A stretch of DNA of 64,000 bases. Source: Morinoia aosen (taxonomy: Eukaryota > Arthropoda > Malacostraca > Amphipoda > Talitridae). How positions within the stretch are numbered: the stretch's first letter is position 1; the number at the start of each line of letters is the position of its first letter. Where the stretch lies: contig CM059556.1 of assembly GCA_030386875.1 (NCBI GenBank), positions 37,550,964 through 37,614,963 of the forward strand. The letters are read 5' to 3'. Shown here piece after piece: positions 10,991 to 22,639 of this stretch. The notes beneath the pieces were generated by a model. That model did no database searches, had not been told where the DNA came from, and worked only from the letters and a program-made list of their open reading frames with translations. The position numbers and the translations under genes were made by a program.

Positions 10991-13253
10991 CTTCTAAGCT
11001 TAGAATTCTTGATTCATGTCTCTAAATCGAACAAAACGTTTCTACGATCAATTAATTATGTTTGGATTTTAAACAGATATTACAAAAAAGTGTTTTCAAA
11101 AAACATTTCGCGTAAACGGAGATGGTTATATCCCAGGAAAACAGCGATAAACATGTTATGTATTTTACGTGAATTAACATAATGTTCCTAAGGTTCTTGG
11201 AATGCGATAAAAATCAGGTATGGTATTTTCCAAGTGACGTCTAAATTGTGTGTTACCCATGTTTCTTCGATCCTTTTTCATAACTTAGTAAGAAAATACA
11301 AACTCAAAATTACCGAAAGGTATCCAAACGTAAAGTCTTTTACTAAGCACCGTGTGGGAATTGCAACAGTTTTTCACGTTAGATATATTCATCGCAATCG
11401 ACAAAATAGTCTGAGAGTGCGGACGACCGCAGCGCCATATATCCCAGCACTCTCCCCGTAGAGTGTATATGCTGCACCAGCGATGTCACTGACCCTTCAC
11501 TCTCACTCTCTCCCCCACGAAACCCCTGTATCTACCCCTTACTTCAGTCTACCTCCCTTTTCTACCCTCCCATCGCCGACGTCTACTTCTCGTCACCTAC
11601 CCTTTTACAACTGAAATTGTCTTGCGATCGCCTTAAATAGTTAATTCTTCAACTACTGGAGTCATAAGCCATACTGTGGAGTACAATTTTTTGTTATTTT
11701 ACTGCGGAATATAAATCGTCTTTCATCATTTGTCGAACACAAAACAGCGACCGTGAAACTCCTCCCAAATCCTTCACAGCTCGCCCAGCTGTTGAGTCGC
11801 TCGCCACAGCGGCAGCAGAACTCAGAACCATCTTCCCGACGCCGGCTGACGGTTATCGATTGGTTGTGGTGTATATTTTGCGTCAGTTGATTACTTAATT
11901 GACAAGAAAATTGCTCTACAGTGTTGAGGAAAGTCTTTGTATACAGTGTTAAAGCGTATGGATTTTATTTCATTTTAATTAATTTTGTGAATCGCTCGCT
12001 AAACATTCGCGTATTGCAGTAAAAGAGGTTATATTTTCCGTAAAAGAAGGTAATTGGTCTCTTTCGTACACAGCTTCACACAAGTTATATTTCAGTAATT
12101 TAGAGTTCTATTTTTCTTAATTTAGAGTTCAATCCTCTGACGTATTTATATCAATGTATTGTGTGACAAATATTTTGTATTAATAATTTTCAAAAACGTA
12201 GTGCCGTTCCTAATAATCTGCAGCGGTAAACATTTTTGGTTGAAATATTTTCTACGTCAGTGTGAAATTGTTTGTGTGCCTCAAACGCTTTAGAGCTGTC
12301 GAGATTGATCATTTTAACGTGTTTATTATCGTGTATTGTATTTATATTCTTCTTCAACTGATCATGATATTATATAATATGCAATGATTATACATACATA
12401 TTCCTGTCGACACTCGGTTGAACACAGTTGAAATCGTAACTGAGATACCAGCGGTGCACAGTTGATCAACTTTCAGGACGGATTAGATTGAAGCATTACA
12501 GATTAAAAAAATCCTGCACACTCTTTGAAATGTGAATTACTCTGAAAGAAAACAGTCCTATATTCATTTGTTTTAATTTCATGATTTGTGGCTGCATTTA
12601 GAGTCGCTGTAAATGGAAGAAGTGATGAAATTCTTTGATAAAACTTCAGAATTACGCAAGATGTGTTGCCTAAATTTATGTTTTTATGCATGTTGTAATG
12701 TTATTCTGCTATAGCAATTTTTATTTATCGAATGTAAGTTGCAGTTGGGTAGCACTGAGACAAATTTCAATATTCCTTTCTGTATTATATTATCGTGTTG
12801 AACACTCTAATAGAGTTTAGAAACATAGGACTTTAAAATTTTTTTTTATCGGGCGTTAAATTTCCTACTTTTCTAGACACACTGAAATTAATTTATCATA
12901 AATTGATTTATCGTGGATACCGTGTAAGAGTATATGATAATATGTACACTTCTATACTCCATTAAAGTATAGCTAAATAATACTTAGGAGCAGAACAGTA
13001 AGTGGTTGTGATCTGATGTTTTGCATGCAAAAAGAACTGATTTTTTTTCCATTTACAGATATCGTTAGTTTATGGTTGATGTTCCAGAGACAGAAGATTC
13101 GATTAGTGATTGTTCTAGTGGCCGCAGAACTTCGTCCCACAGACTCTGTAAATTGTGACGCAATAAATATATTTGCAAGTTTTCAAGGCTGGAGCACAGA
13201 ACTTTCTGAACGCGAAAAAGTGAGTTATACTTGATCAGAATGCCGTGCATAGC
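10991..13253. other. Unique stretch, one GC-richer segment
   Basis: About 2.2 kb with no repeat I can align within the window. The 11740-11900 part is clearly richer in GC and CpG than its AT-rich flanks, and could be a promoter or 5' exon of a gene with long introns. I see no coding frame with convincing features; the short open frames at 10967, 11234, 12503 and 13016 look random. A CACTCTCACTCTCTC pyrimidine run lies near 11500. Confidence 0.5.
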
Positions 13254-13552
13254 TTAACACGTTTTCTGCAAAGGGACCGACCGGTGGTCACCGAGGGGAT
13301 TTTCGTTGTGCTGTTGACCGACCTGCAGTCACTATCTCAATTTTTATAAATACCTAATGAAAAGTAAATGAAGGGGCCATCTATTTAAAGTTCGTTATTT
13401 TCAAAACTGATCTGTAAAATTAACAATAATTTGAGTTATGAGAACTAAATGTCTACATAAAGTTCGTTATTTTCAAAATTGATCTGTAAAATTAACTCTA
13501 ATTTGAGGTGAAAATTGAACATCAGTTTAACCCGCCGCAGTTATCGTGTTAA
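13254..13552 (+). mobile_element. piggyBac-like MITE, copy 1 (internally duplicated)
   Basis: It is bounded by TTAA on both sides, with the family's subterminal ACCGGTGGTCAC and interior AATTTTTATAAATAC-type blocks. It is about 299 bp rather than ~225 because an internal segment containing AAGTTCGTTATTTTCAAAA occurs twice, about 70 bp apart. It ends about 125 bp upstream of the candidate exon at 13677. Confidence 0.85.
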
Positions 13553-13676
13553 TTAAGTGCGTGCATTAGGAATTTTTCCAACTATTTTCAAGATCGCTCC
13601 GGATCCTCGAAGAAGAAAGATCAGGAAGTTGCTGACCAGTGAAGCCGCGCGTCACCTTCTGCCTCGCGCATCCAAC

Positions 13677-13718
13677 ATGGCGGCCGCGTCATCTAACGTC
13701 GTGGACTGCGAGAGCCAT
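13677..13718 (+). CDS. Candidate first coding exon (14 codons, then GTGAGT)
   Basis: A locally GC-rich segment (about 13590-13718) contains CCAACATGGCGGCCGCG, an ATG in fair Kozak context. Fourteen codons (MAAASSNVVDCESH) follow and end exactly at a consensus splice donor, GTGAGT, in phase 0. The CAACATGGCGGC core also resembles the YY1-type element often found at start codons of broadly expressed genes. I see no acceptor or second exon in the window; in a large insect genome it could lie tens of kilobases away. A longer in-frame start at 13557 exists but begins in MITE-flanking DNA. This is inference from sequence signals only, and a chance match is quite possible. Confidence 0.3.
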
Positions 13719-14999
13719 GTGAGTTTTTGCAAATTACTTTTTGCTCGGCAAAAACGATAGGGCTCAACATTTTTTAGGTTGCGGAATTTTACCGTCTTCT
13801 GCAAAACGTATAATTTCTGAAAAAAAAAATTTTTTATTGCTCCGTATTACGGAATGTGTAATAGCTTTTTACTCACACGTTACGTTAGATGGAGCTCTAA
13901 AAATGAATCATTTTTCTCTCAAAAATGATACGTTTTACAAAAGATGGTTATACTCAGCAACCTAGAAAATTCCGAGTCTTATCGTTTTTGCGATCTTCTT
14001 ATATAATTGTTTCGTAATGCTACAAGGTGAGTGCATGGCATAGAAATATACTTCCGAGTACTGAGGCGTGTAGTTGCGTGGTGTGTTAAGAACTTAAGAA
14101 ACAATTTTTTTTCAGTCATATTCCCTTGAGAAAATTCTAGCCTGGAAAATTCTAGCCTCTAAATCTATACTATAATAAGAGCCCCGTCGGTCTGTCCGAA
14201 GCCAGCCTGCAGTGTGTGATGAGCGTATCTGTGATACAAGCTCCAGCCCTATATATTTTGACGGGCCGTGTTCACGCGGCCTCATCAACTCTCGAGAGAT
14301 TGTATTTTTTTAATTTCTTACCTGCCTTTCTCTCATTTCGCCCTCTTTTTTATTTCAAATAAAGGAGGGTGGACTAGTTAATTATAATGTAAGAATATCA
14401 ACAGCGAACGCCAATTAAAACATTTTTTGAACTTTATCCATCGGAAACGGGGAGGGATGAGAATTTCCCAGACTGGTTCTATAAATACAGCTCTGACGGT
14501 CACATCGCTAACGCGGGTGCCACTCTTCTTCGGCGCCGTTGTCATCATTGTGGGAGAAATTACAAGTCATGTCTTGTAATTTCTGTCAAGTCTTAATTCC
14601 CTGCGAATTTACTCTAGTTTTTCACCCACCGAAAATACATTCATGAATGAATAATAACTTTAAAACAACCTATAAACAAGGTCAATTGCGATGATCCGCG
14701 GTGTAATAAATAAGATCTACATCCCTTGGTCCATAAGTTGCAATTAAAGAACGTGATAGGATTATGTTCGTAGCACAGATACACGACTCAACTTTTTGCC
14801 CGTACACGGATGCACCACAGTACGTGATTTACAATACGCTTCCTCTGTTTTCTTTAAAACAGTTTCCGTGACTGAATTGCAATCTCAAACTTTAAAAATT
14901 CGCCGTCACTTTTGACGGTGCGGCACTAAAGTTACATACATAATAAGACGAGACGCGTGGCAATTAAGTGTTGCTCTCACACAGCGTTACTAACGCCAA
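13719..14999. other. Unique stretch; possible Helitron-like 5' end at 14163
   Basis: Mostly unique AT-rich DNA. TCTATACTATAATAAGAG at about 14163 resembles the TC-plus-TA-rich 5' termini of many Helitrons and is followed by a GC-richer segment to about 14300. No CTRR hairpin end or Rep/Hel coding was found, so this is weak. No gene was recognised. Confidence 0.35.
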
Positions 15000-15107
15000 C
15001 CCAGTCTACACTTTTTTGCCGGGGCATCTATGATTTTAGCCGCTCAGTGCTGAAAACACTCTAAGGCGTCTAAAACCATAGACGCCCCGGCGAAAACGTA
15101 AGAATGG
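15000..15107. mobile_element. mariner-like MITE, copy 1
   Basis: An inverted-repeat element of about 108 bp. The left end is CCAGTCTACACTTTTTTGCC and the right end reads GCCCCGGCGAAAACG on the plus strand. An inner inverted block (GGGGC with GCCCC; TCTATGATTTTAG with TAAAACCATAGA) makes it a near-complete hairpin. Two related copies are at 36601 and 39666. Confidence 0.8.
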
Positions 15108-15110
15108 AAT

Positions 15111-15240
15111 TTTTTTTACAGAAGGTCCCTAGAAGTAACTTGCATTAGAAGCACCTTTCAAAAACGTTAGGAGACTGGAAGTGTAGCAGACAGAAGGTCC
15201 CTATAGAAGTGACCTGCATTAGAAGCGCCTTTTAAAAATG
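15111..15240. repeat. Direct duplication of about 65 bp
   Basis: ACAGAAGGTCCCTAGAAGT and the following TGCATTAGAAGC occur twice, starting near 15119 and 15190, separated by a short GACTGGAAGTGTAGCAG link. It is a simple two-copy tandem. Confidence 0.8.
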
Positions 15241-16111
15241 GGCGTTATAACGCTTTTTTGGTTCTCTCTCTTCCGCCACGATCTGAGTGTCTCGCTTGTG
15301 CGTCGAGTACAGGGTTCCTTCACTCCATTTTTCATCTCTGGGAGCTCGAGAGAAGTGAAAGTTGTATGAAATTTCGAAGAGCGCAACAGCGACCTACCGC
15401 CGAGGCGGTATAGCGAAACGACACATTGACGTTATGAATTTAGTGAACTACCTGCGTGCGATAAATGCTTGCTACCTGCTTAATTGATGCTTGCCACCTA
15501 ATTAATGCCTACGGCTTAATTAATGAATGAGACCTAATTAATGCTTACGACCTTACCTGACAAGAAAATTACTCAAGAGTGTTGAATTAACAGCATGTTC
15601 AAATGTTTAAATTGAAATGTTTCAGTATTTTTCGAAATAGTTGAATCCCTCTTGGAAATAGAACGTTAAATTTCTTCTTCTGTCACTGATTCTCTCACTC
15701 TCACTCTGAGCCTTGATGTTGATCTTGTTAGCAGCCTTCTGTTATATTATTATCTCATTGGAAGGCTCGAAAATTGTTGGACTCATCGTTGAAAATTTTT
15801 AAGATTTATGTCGTTGATCACTGCAAGTGCTTAAATTGTTGGTCACTATATTTAAATTGGTGCCATTTGTTGTCAAAATTGTTCTCATTAATTGCTTAGA
15901 ATATGTATATTGTAGTCGTTATTTCACCAAATTATCGTCATTAATTAGGGATATTGTTGTCATTAATTAATGAAATTGTGGACATTAATCGTTGAAAATT
16001 TTGTACAAATTGACAGCTGCGACGTGGCCACAAAATTAATATATCGAACGCAAAAATATTTTGGCGCAGAAAATTACGCGTGCTGCATTAAAGATATCCG
16101 TCATCAATACA
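15241..16111. other. Unique stretch with decayed TTAATTAATG repeats
   Basis: The first 200 bp are GC-richer. At 15470-15560 several CTAATTAATGCTTAC-like copies form a decayed ~22-bp repeat. At 15780-15990, ATTAATTG and GTTGAAAATTTT motifs recur. No gene was recognised. Confidence 0.5.
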
Positions 16112-16706
16112 GCCTTAACAAACCTCAATCAATTACAGTCAAACCTCAATAACAGTCAAACAGTCAAACAAACCTCAATAACAGTCAAACCTCAATAACA
16201 GTCAAACAAACCTCAATAACAGTCAAACCTCAATAACAGTCAAACAGTCAAACAAACCTCAATAACAGTCAAACCTCAATAACAGTCAAACAAACCTCAA
16301 TAACAGTCAAACCTCAATAACAGTCATACAGTCAAACAAACCTCAATAACAGTCAAACCTCAATAACAGTCAAACAAACCTCAATAACAGTCAAACCTCA
16401 ATAACAGTCAAAAAGTCAAACAAACCTCAATAACAGTCAAACCTCAATAACAGTCAAACAGTCAAACAAACCTCAATAACAGTCAAACCTCAATAACAGT
16501 CAAACAAACCTCAATAACAGTCAAACCTCAATAACAGTCAAACAGTCAAACAAACCTCAATAACAGTCAATCCTCAATAACAGTCAAACAGTCAAACAAA
16601 CCTCAATAACAGTCAAACCTCAATAACAGTCAAACAGTCAAACAAACCTCAATAACCGTCAAACCTCAATAACAGTCAAACAGTCAAACAAACCTCAACA
16701 ACAGTC
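16112..16706. repeat. 17-bp minisatellite with higher-order structure
   Basis: The basic unit is CCTCAATAACAGTCAAA. Some units carry an extra CAGTCAAACAAA, so longer composite repeats of two to three units are visible. The right end (AACAACAGTCAAACAATTTAAACAA) runs straight into the AAACAATTT tail of the LINE fragment at 16707. The array may have arisen at or next to that tail. Confidence 0.93.
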
Positions 16707-17785
16707 AAACAATTTAAACAATTTAAACAATTTAAACAATTTATTTACCACAGGTGATACAAAGGTAGAATTTTTCTTAAGTCTAGTACAATGGTCAAAT
16801 TTGAGTGTAGCTACCTGTGGGCCCGAACAAGTTTAGCGACTTCTAGGGCATCCTACCATCACGTTATTCTAGGGTGTACAGAAATGTTTAACCTAGTTCA
16901 CTTAACCTAGTTTCGCATTAGACTGATCATTGAGATAATTAACTCGATATTTTATGCTGTATTTTACAATGTATGTAAAATCAGCTATATTTAATAGTAT
17001 GTTTGATAAAACGATTCAAGAGCAGACAGAAGAATGGTTATGTTACCCAAAGCAAGTTACATTATTACATTATCATTAGTTACATGTAGGAGGCAAGATT
17101 TTGACACGGTGATCTTACACGACTAGTATTCTGATAGGAAGTGAGACTCAAGATGTCTTTTGAATACTTTGTACGAATTACATTCACGGATCTCTGCAGG
17201 TATAGAGTTCCAAGTTTTGGTTCCAACGAAGAGGATACTGTGTTGCGACCGGGCCTTTGAATAATAAGGAAGCATGAATTTACTTCTATTTCGGGTTAAA
17301 TGGTCGTGAAGATCAGTTTGCGCAGTCAATAATTGTCTTAGGCTATTTTCGCCATCATTTCTTAATGTTTTGTAAATGAAATTACAGATGGAGATTTTGT
17401 AGAGATCCGAAAGCTTATGTATTTTTAAATTTTGAAAGAATCATTTGTATGAGCATTATATTCTAGGTTCTTTACCGCTCTGACAGCTCTTTTCTGCAGA
17501 GTAAAAATTTTCTTGGTTTTATTTTTATCAGTTCCGTGCCATGCTTCTGTTCCGTATTGCAAGTATGGAAAAATGAGCGTTTGGAAGAGCATTTGTAAAG
17601 CTGTTTCAGGCAGAAAATTTTTAACTTTATTTAGGATTCCGATGGATTTTGATAATTTAGAACTAATATGAGTGATGTGCTCTTTGAAGGTCAGATGTTT
17701 ATCTATTATGATGCCCAGAAACTTACATGAGTTGGTTTCTTCGATTTCACCTTCGCCAATTTTAATGTACGGGAGATGTCACGAG
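16707..17785 (-). pseudogene. 5'-truncated non-LTR retrotransposon, RT C-terminal part plus 3' UTR
   Basis: Read on the minus strand, 17785 down to about 17440 encodes the region after the RT palm, including FLGIIIDKHLTFKEHI, LSKSIGILNKV and PYLQYGTEAWHG. After one frameshift near 17440 it continues to the terminal block SILFVGTKTWNSIPAEIRE and the end HLESHFLSEY at 17123. This is the usual C-terminus of Jockey/CR1-type LINE ORF2 proteins. It is followed by ~400 bp of 3' UTR ending in an AAATTGTTT-type tail at 16707. The YADD palm, endonuclease and ORF1 are missing, so it is dead. Confidence 0.88.
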
Positions 17786-19359
17786 AAATGGGCCCTCCTC
17801 CTTGTTAACATTTCATTAACAAGAAGAACGGGTTCTCGGAATTGAGGGAATGGTGCACCTCCATGCTACATAAACAACACAAATTAATGAATAATAATCG
17901 GCAATTACAGTACATATACTAAAAAGAAAGGTACTCACCGGTGATCGCTGACACACTTACGTAGCGCATTTTCTGGGCGCCCTCCGTGGTATTACGATGG
18001 ATCGCTTCTAATATTGTGGGGCATGATACACAGGATAAACTATGCTTAACATTTATAATTTCCAGCTATACGTCATACAAACATTAATGAGCGTACACGC
18101 AATGAATGGTGTTAGGAATAATGCTAATTAAGTAATGAAATCAAATAGCATACGTCAAATGACTTACAGCACATAATTATACTGAAATATTGGCTGACCG
18201 GCCGCCGCTAAGTTTACATGAGCTACACATGAGAATCCCTCTATCCTGTCCTATTTCCATCTCAGTTATTCCAGCAGCACAGGATGTGATCATTACTTCG
18301 ACCCTCACATTCATGAGCCGATACAACTTCAGTTCAAGTCACTGTTCTAGGCACAGTTCAAGGAATGTTTGTTGCTATTCGCCAGATTCGTAGCTCCCGA
18401 ATATTTCCTTTTCTTGTGAACTTCTATCCTCAGGCACAGACCTCCCACCTGCAAGATCAATTTATAACCCATTAATTATGATAGCACCCATTAAGCCCCC
18501 TTAAACCATTTCAATTTTTTACATTACTGTCTGCCAATAAATTTCAGAAAATTTTATACACAAAAAAAATCATCTTTTTCCAAGAAACGGCTTCGCTCTT
18601 ACCCTCCCAGAACCGTTGCGCCTAAATGTTCCATTAAATGATTCCCACGCTGCAAGTTTAATTTGCTCTTCTGCAAGTGAAACGAGAAAATGTATGAATT
18701 TCATGATCAAATTTTGACGTGAAACTTAGTATAATTTTCAATATATCCAATAACCACTTTCCATTATATCTTTGAGCACGTTTGTTACAGCGAACACACC
18801 CGCGTTTTATCTTTTATACTTCGCGTCGCGGCGTCGGTTGTAGAACTGCCTTTTGTTCATCCCCGATGCCTAGCGCCTTTACTTGAGGGTTGTCCTCTCT
18901 CATATTCGACCTATCAGAACCCTCGGGCCTTGACTGCGACCGCCTTCCCTCTTTTCTAATTGGTAGTACCGCATTCTCACGCTCTGCTCCTTCGAAACGA
19001 CCGTTGGTTTGCCGTCTCTCTCGGCCTGAGTGTCTCGATTTATGTGTGACTACAAGGCGGCTTTGTTTTGCACATGGGTAGGCATTTTTTCGACCGTCTC
19101 AAGTTTCCCAAGGGCTCGCCCGAATGAAAAAATTTGCTAACACCACAAAATAGTCCCCTCCAGAAACAACACACAATGTAAACAGCCATCGTTTGGGCTC
19201 TCGCATCTTATCGTGGCCTCCTAACATTGCTGCGTCAAAACATACGGCATAAAAACATGCATGTTGAAGCGACCCTCCTGTACTGCTGGGATTTTCTGAG
19301 ATATTTCTAAGTAAGCCAAACAAAGCCAGAAATTTATTACACACACTTAAAATTTTTCC
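17786..19359. other. Unique stretch; CpG-richer promoter-like segment
   Basis: No repeat relationship was found. 18780-19100 is richer in GC and CpG than its surroundings and includes CTAATTGGTAG (an inverted CCAAT box), which could mark a promoter. On the minus strand at about 17937-17970 an ATG followed by ten codons runs into GTGAGTACC, a splice-donor-like site. Both are weak signals; I do not call a gene. The open frames at 18190, 18890 and 19099 show no domain. Confidence 0.4.
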
Positions 19360-19363
19360 CTAA

Positions 19364-19600
19364 ATTCTCATTTTTAATTCGCAAAATTGATTATTCTTAA
19401 CAGATTCTCGACAGAGAGATGCACCTTTCTTGTATGAGAATGTAATATAATTTGTTTTATCAATATTAAGGCTTATTTTATTAGCTTTGAGCCACGATGA
19501 AACCTTGTGAAGTTCAGTATTTATACTCTCCACAATCATAGCAGGATTTTGGTTCGGAAGGACCGCAGAAAGCGTACTGTCATCGGAATGATAAAAGAAA
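19364..19600 (-). pseudogene. Non-LTR reverse transcriptase fragment (post-catalytic palm)
   Basis: The minus-strand frame reads HSDDSTLSAV, then INTELHKVSSWLKANKISL and IDKTNYITFS. This matches the LINE RT stretch starting at the catalytic YADD box (here degraded to HSDD) and running through the conserved W-N-L and K-T motifs. Only ~80 codons survive, with no flanking LINE sequence recognised. It may be from the same family as 16707-17785, covering the part just upstream. Confidence 0.8.
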
Positions 19601-20105
19601 AAAAATGAAAAACAGTTTGTTTCCAATAAAGATGAAACAAGAACCATCACTGTTTTTTAAAATGCCTTGCTTAGAGATCTTCAGATGGCTGCGTTTATAA
19701 TGACGCTAAAATGATTAGAAAATTTAGACTTGGAAGGTTTTAATTAGCTCCCACTTTTAAAAGAAAAATGACTTAGTTTCCCTGAAGTTCATACAAAGAT
19801 GAACGTAAGTTATTAAAAATTTCAACATTGAGATTCAGAAGTTGGTAAACGTACATGGGTATCATATAAGCTCTAGTCGATGTTTTTACATAAGACTGAG
19901 AGAAAAACATCCACTACCCACGAAATCGGTGGTATTCATTGCGCAGCTCGCGATGACTTAAAATTCACGGCTCTCGTGCAATGTATAAATTAGCATATAA
20001 TTTATGCAATATACGATAACTTTCAGTAGCTACGGCTCTCTCAATCAATGCGTTTAACCAAAGAGTCTCTCATGCAAAAATTAATAAATAACATTGCACT
20101 AACTA
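19601..20105. other. Unique AT-rich stretch
   Basis: No gene or repeat was recognised. Confidence 0.5.
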
Positions 20106-20109
20106 ATAA

Positions 20110-20268
20110 CACAGTTGTTGCTTGAGTGGTGCACACCAGTGCACAAGTACAATAATATTTTAATCGCACGCACTAATTGGGTGGATATATTTGTTTATCA
20201 TCCACATCCGGGATATTTATTTAAAGGAAAATATTGAATCCCATCATTTTTGACGGGCTGTTTGCTCT
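20110..20268 (+). repeat. Interspersed repeat family Y, copy 1
   Basis: It shares CAAGTACAATAATATTTT, CATCCACATC and CCCATCATTTTTGACGG blocks, in order, with 26665-26815. It has no coding frame. The element class is unknown. Confidence 0.75.
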
Positions 20269-21335
20269 AGTTGAATAATAATAAACGGTTCGCAGCTTGT
20301 ATGGCTGCTTGCTTACTGGTCTGTCCGTCTATGTTCCACATCTGTGAACAGGATACCTGTTCAATACGTTCAGGCTGTGATTTCTTAATTGTTGGTTACA
20401 TTACATAATTGAAATATACTCTAATCCTTTCTTAATACAGAAATTAATGAATCCTAAGTCACACATACAACTGTTTTGATTAAAACAATTTTTGAGAATG
20501 ATTTACTGCTCTAAAATGCCACAAATTTTAATGTCGAAGTACATTAGAGATTTATATGAAAGACTCTCAAAGTCTCTACACAAAATTTCCACGTCGAGCT
20601 CTCAATGAGAGACCATTAAATTTGGAAAGCATACGTAAGATATTTTCTGTAGTTTTCAATAGAAAACCAACTTTTGATAGGAAACTGTTTTTAAATGTTA
20701 TATATCATTTTTGGTTTCGCTCCGGGCATTAAATATCCTTTGTAATTTATATTTTTTACAGAGTAAATGTAATACGATATTCGAGCAGTTTCATTGAAGA
20801 TTTAATTTATAATCTTATTTTTAAGTTACAAATAATGATTTGAATTCGGAGTAAATTGTACGATATTTCAACAACTTAGTAATGTCTTGACACTATAATT
20901 AAACGGTGCATGCTATTCAACATTTCAATATTATGATTATAAAGTTAATATATCTGTAAATGCTGATGCTATCATGCAGTATGTTACTAGGAAGTATGTC
21001 ACAACAATGCACCAATGGCTTGATAGGTATTATTTGTACATGGAAAATCAAAGACAGCTGCGAAAGCTCTCTCTCTCCTCAAATTTTTGAAAACTGCCAG
21101 ATTTATAAGATTATTTTTTCCTTCATGTTTTTATTTCACACGGGAACTTCCTTAAGTCATTTGAGCTAATCATAATTTTTTGATCGAACTCTGCCGATGT
21201 CGGAAAATAACCTACTGAGTTCGGCAAAATTCGCGTGTTTGACATCCCGATTTCAAGAGGCTGTAAAATATTAATTTCACGCTTTACGAGCGCATTAATG
21301 TCAATAATTTCATTTATATGTTACTACAAGCTTTG
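20269..21335. other. Unique AT-rich stretch
   Basis: About 1 kb with no recognised gene, tandem array or interspersed family. The open frames at 20960 and 21235 look random. Confidence 0.5.
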
Positions 21336-21925
21336 TGGTAGGTGTAGGGATTGTCTTTACTTAATGCAAGCCTTGGTTATGCTTCTCGTAAGGATTAGTT
21401 GTGCTTGTAGCAAAGATTGCTGACTGTGGTGCAAGCACCGGTAAGTTGTAAGTTTTGGTTGGTTGTGTATAGTGTAATAATGAAGGCATCTACGGATGCT
21501 TTATTTCCAATTCAAGCCTGATAAATATCACCTTGTACATTGGATTTTCAAATGCCTTATAACTAACACCAGGACGCCATGACGCTTTCCCCCGGTCAAC
21601 CCCGGTACCCATTTCAGACACCTGGGTAGAGTGGGGTATTGTGCTTGGATTTTTTCCCCTATACTCAACAGAGAAAATCGCCACTAGCGCCGGGACTCGA
21701 ACCCGGGTTTGCCCGCACGGAGGCGGGTCCGAAAGCCACACGGCTATGACGAGCAGTCTTAATTGTGCGCGGTACCAGTTGTGATTATGATTAGTGCAAG
21801 CTCTGATTATTTTTGTTGCAAGCATTGATTGAGTTGGTGCATATCTTGGTTGTGTATGGTCCAACGCTTTGTAGTGATGGGTGTGTGCATTGTTGTGTTT
21901 GATGCAAGCCCTGTTTGGAGATGAG
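21336..21925. repeat. Decayed TG-rich minisatellite split by a SINE
   Basis: GGTGCAAGCA, TTGGTTGTGTAT and AAGCCTTGG/AAGCTCTG motifs recur on both sides of the SINE at 21484-21765. An older minisatellite (unit about 26 bp, much diverged) was therefore present before the SINE inserted. Confidence 0.6.
21484..21765 (-). mobile_element. tRNA-derived SINE, copy 1
   Basis: On the minus strand the 5' end carries an A-box-like TAGCCGTGTGG and a near-perfect B box, GGTTCGAGTCC, spaced as in a tRNA gene. A ~200-bp body follows and ends at GCATCCGTAGATGC, a 5-bp-arm hairpin with a 4-nt loop. The copy at 54130 shares the whole layout in the same orientation. A 147-codon open frame overlapping it is simply translated SINE. 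It would depend on a LINE partner for mobility; no LINE in the window shares its 3' end. Confidence 0.9.
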
Positions 21926-22289
21926 CTGCTCACACGATCTGCGGCCCTTGAGTTACCGCGCCGTCAATGCAACTTTTTGACAAATCCAAAGAGGACAATG
22001 TGGAATTGTCCTGAAAAATGACCGTATGAAAAAAACGATGAAGAACATTACTGAAGAAAATAACCTGAATTTGTCAGCACAAGATGCCAGGGAGTCCGGA
22101 ACTCATTCGCTACAAAAAGAAAACTGGACTCGCTCTGACGAAAAATTTTCACGCTTTTGTCTACATATTCGAATTTCAATTGAGGAAAGCTCAAATTCGA
22201 TCCAGCATTTAGCGTAGCCAAGACCACTGAGAAGAAATTGCGGTGCCAGCTATGCTTCTTTTTTGGCAGCGTTTAAGGAATACGGCGTT
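21926..22289. other. Unique stretch
   Basis: An open frame at 22026-22217 (63 codons, charged) has no recognisable domain and no splice or promoter context. I see no supported gene. Confidence 0.45.
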
Positions 22290-22470
22290 TTTATCATCAT
22301 CCAAAGTTTTTTTTTCGAGCAGTACTTATAAGCTTTTAAACGTTGGGTAAACTAACCAAGGGAATAATTTCCATGTTTTTCCTTCTCTATTTTATTCAAG
22401 CATCGACATGGCTATAATGATGTTATAGTCTACGTTGCAATTAAGGACTTCTTTTGAAGTATTTTTGCTA
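22290..22470 (+). repeat. Interspersed repeat family Z, copy 1
   Basis: CGAGCAG...TATAAGCT, GGGAATA and TATTTTATTCAAGCATCGA blocks recur in the same order at 26985-27130. Non-coding; the class is unknown. Confidence 0.75.
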
Positions 22471-22639
22471 AACCAATTTTTTCACAGAAATCAAGATACC
22501 TCCTTTTATGAAATATTTTTTTCTATCTTTCTTTTTTCTTTCTTCCTTTCTCAAGTGCATTTTTCTCCATAGTTATCGTTAACTCGATAAATCAAGTTAA
22601 AATCAATAAAATTAATAGCTGGATTAACTTTCCACAAGC
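22471..22639. other. T-rich unique segment
   Basis: A pyrimidine-rich run (TTTCTTTCTTCCTTTCTC) near 22530; nothing else was recognised. Confidence 0.5.

Noticed and set aside
21680..21765. Genuine tRNA gene
   Set aside because: The A and B boxes head a ~280-bp element present twice with a shared body and tail, so it is a tRNA-derived SINE, not a tRNA.
21490..21933. 147-codon frame (and 54170-54403) as a gene
   Set aside because: Both are translations of the two SINE copies and their flanks; similarity between them reflects the SINE.
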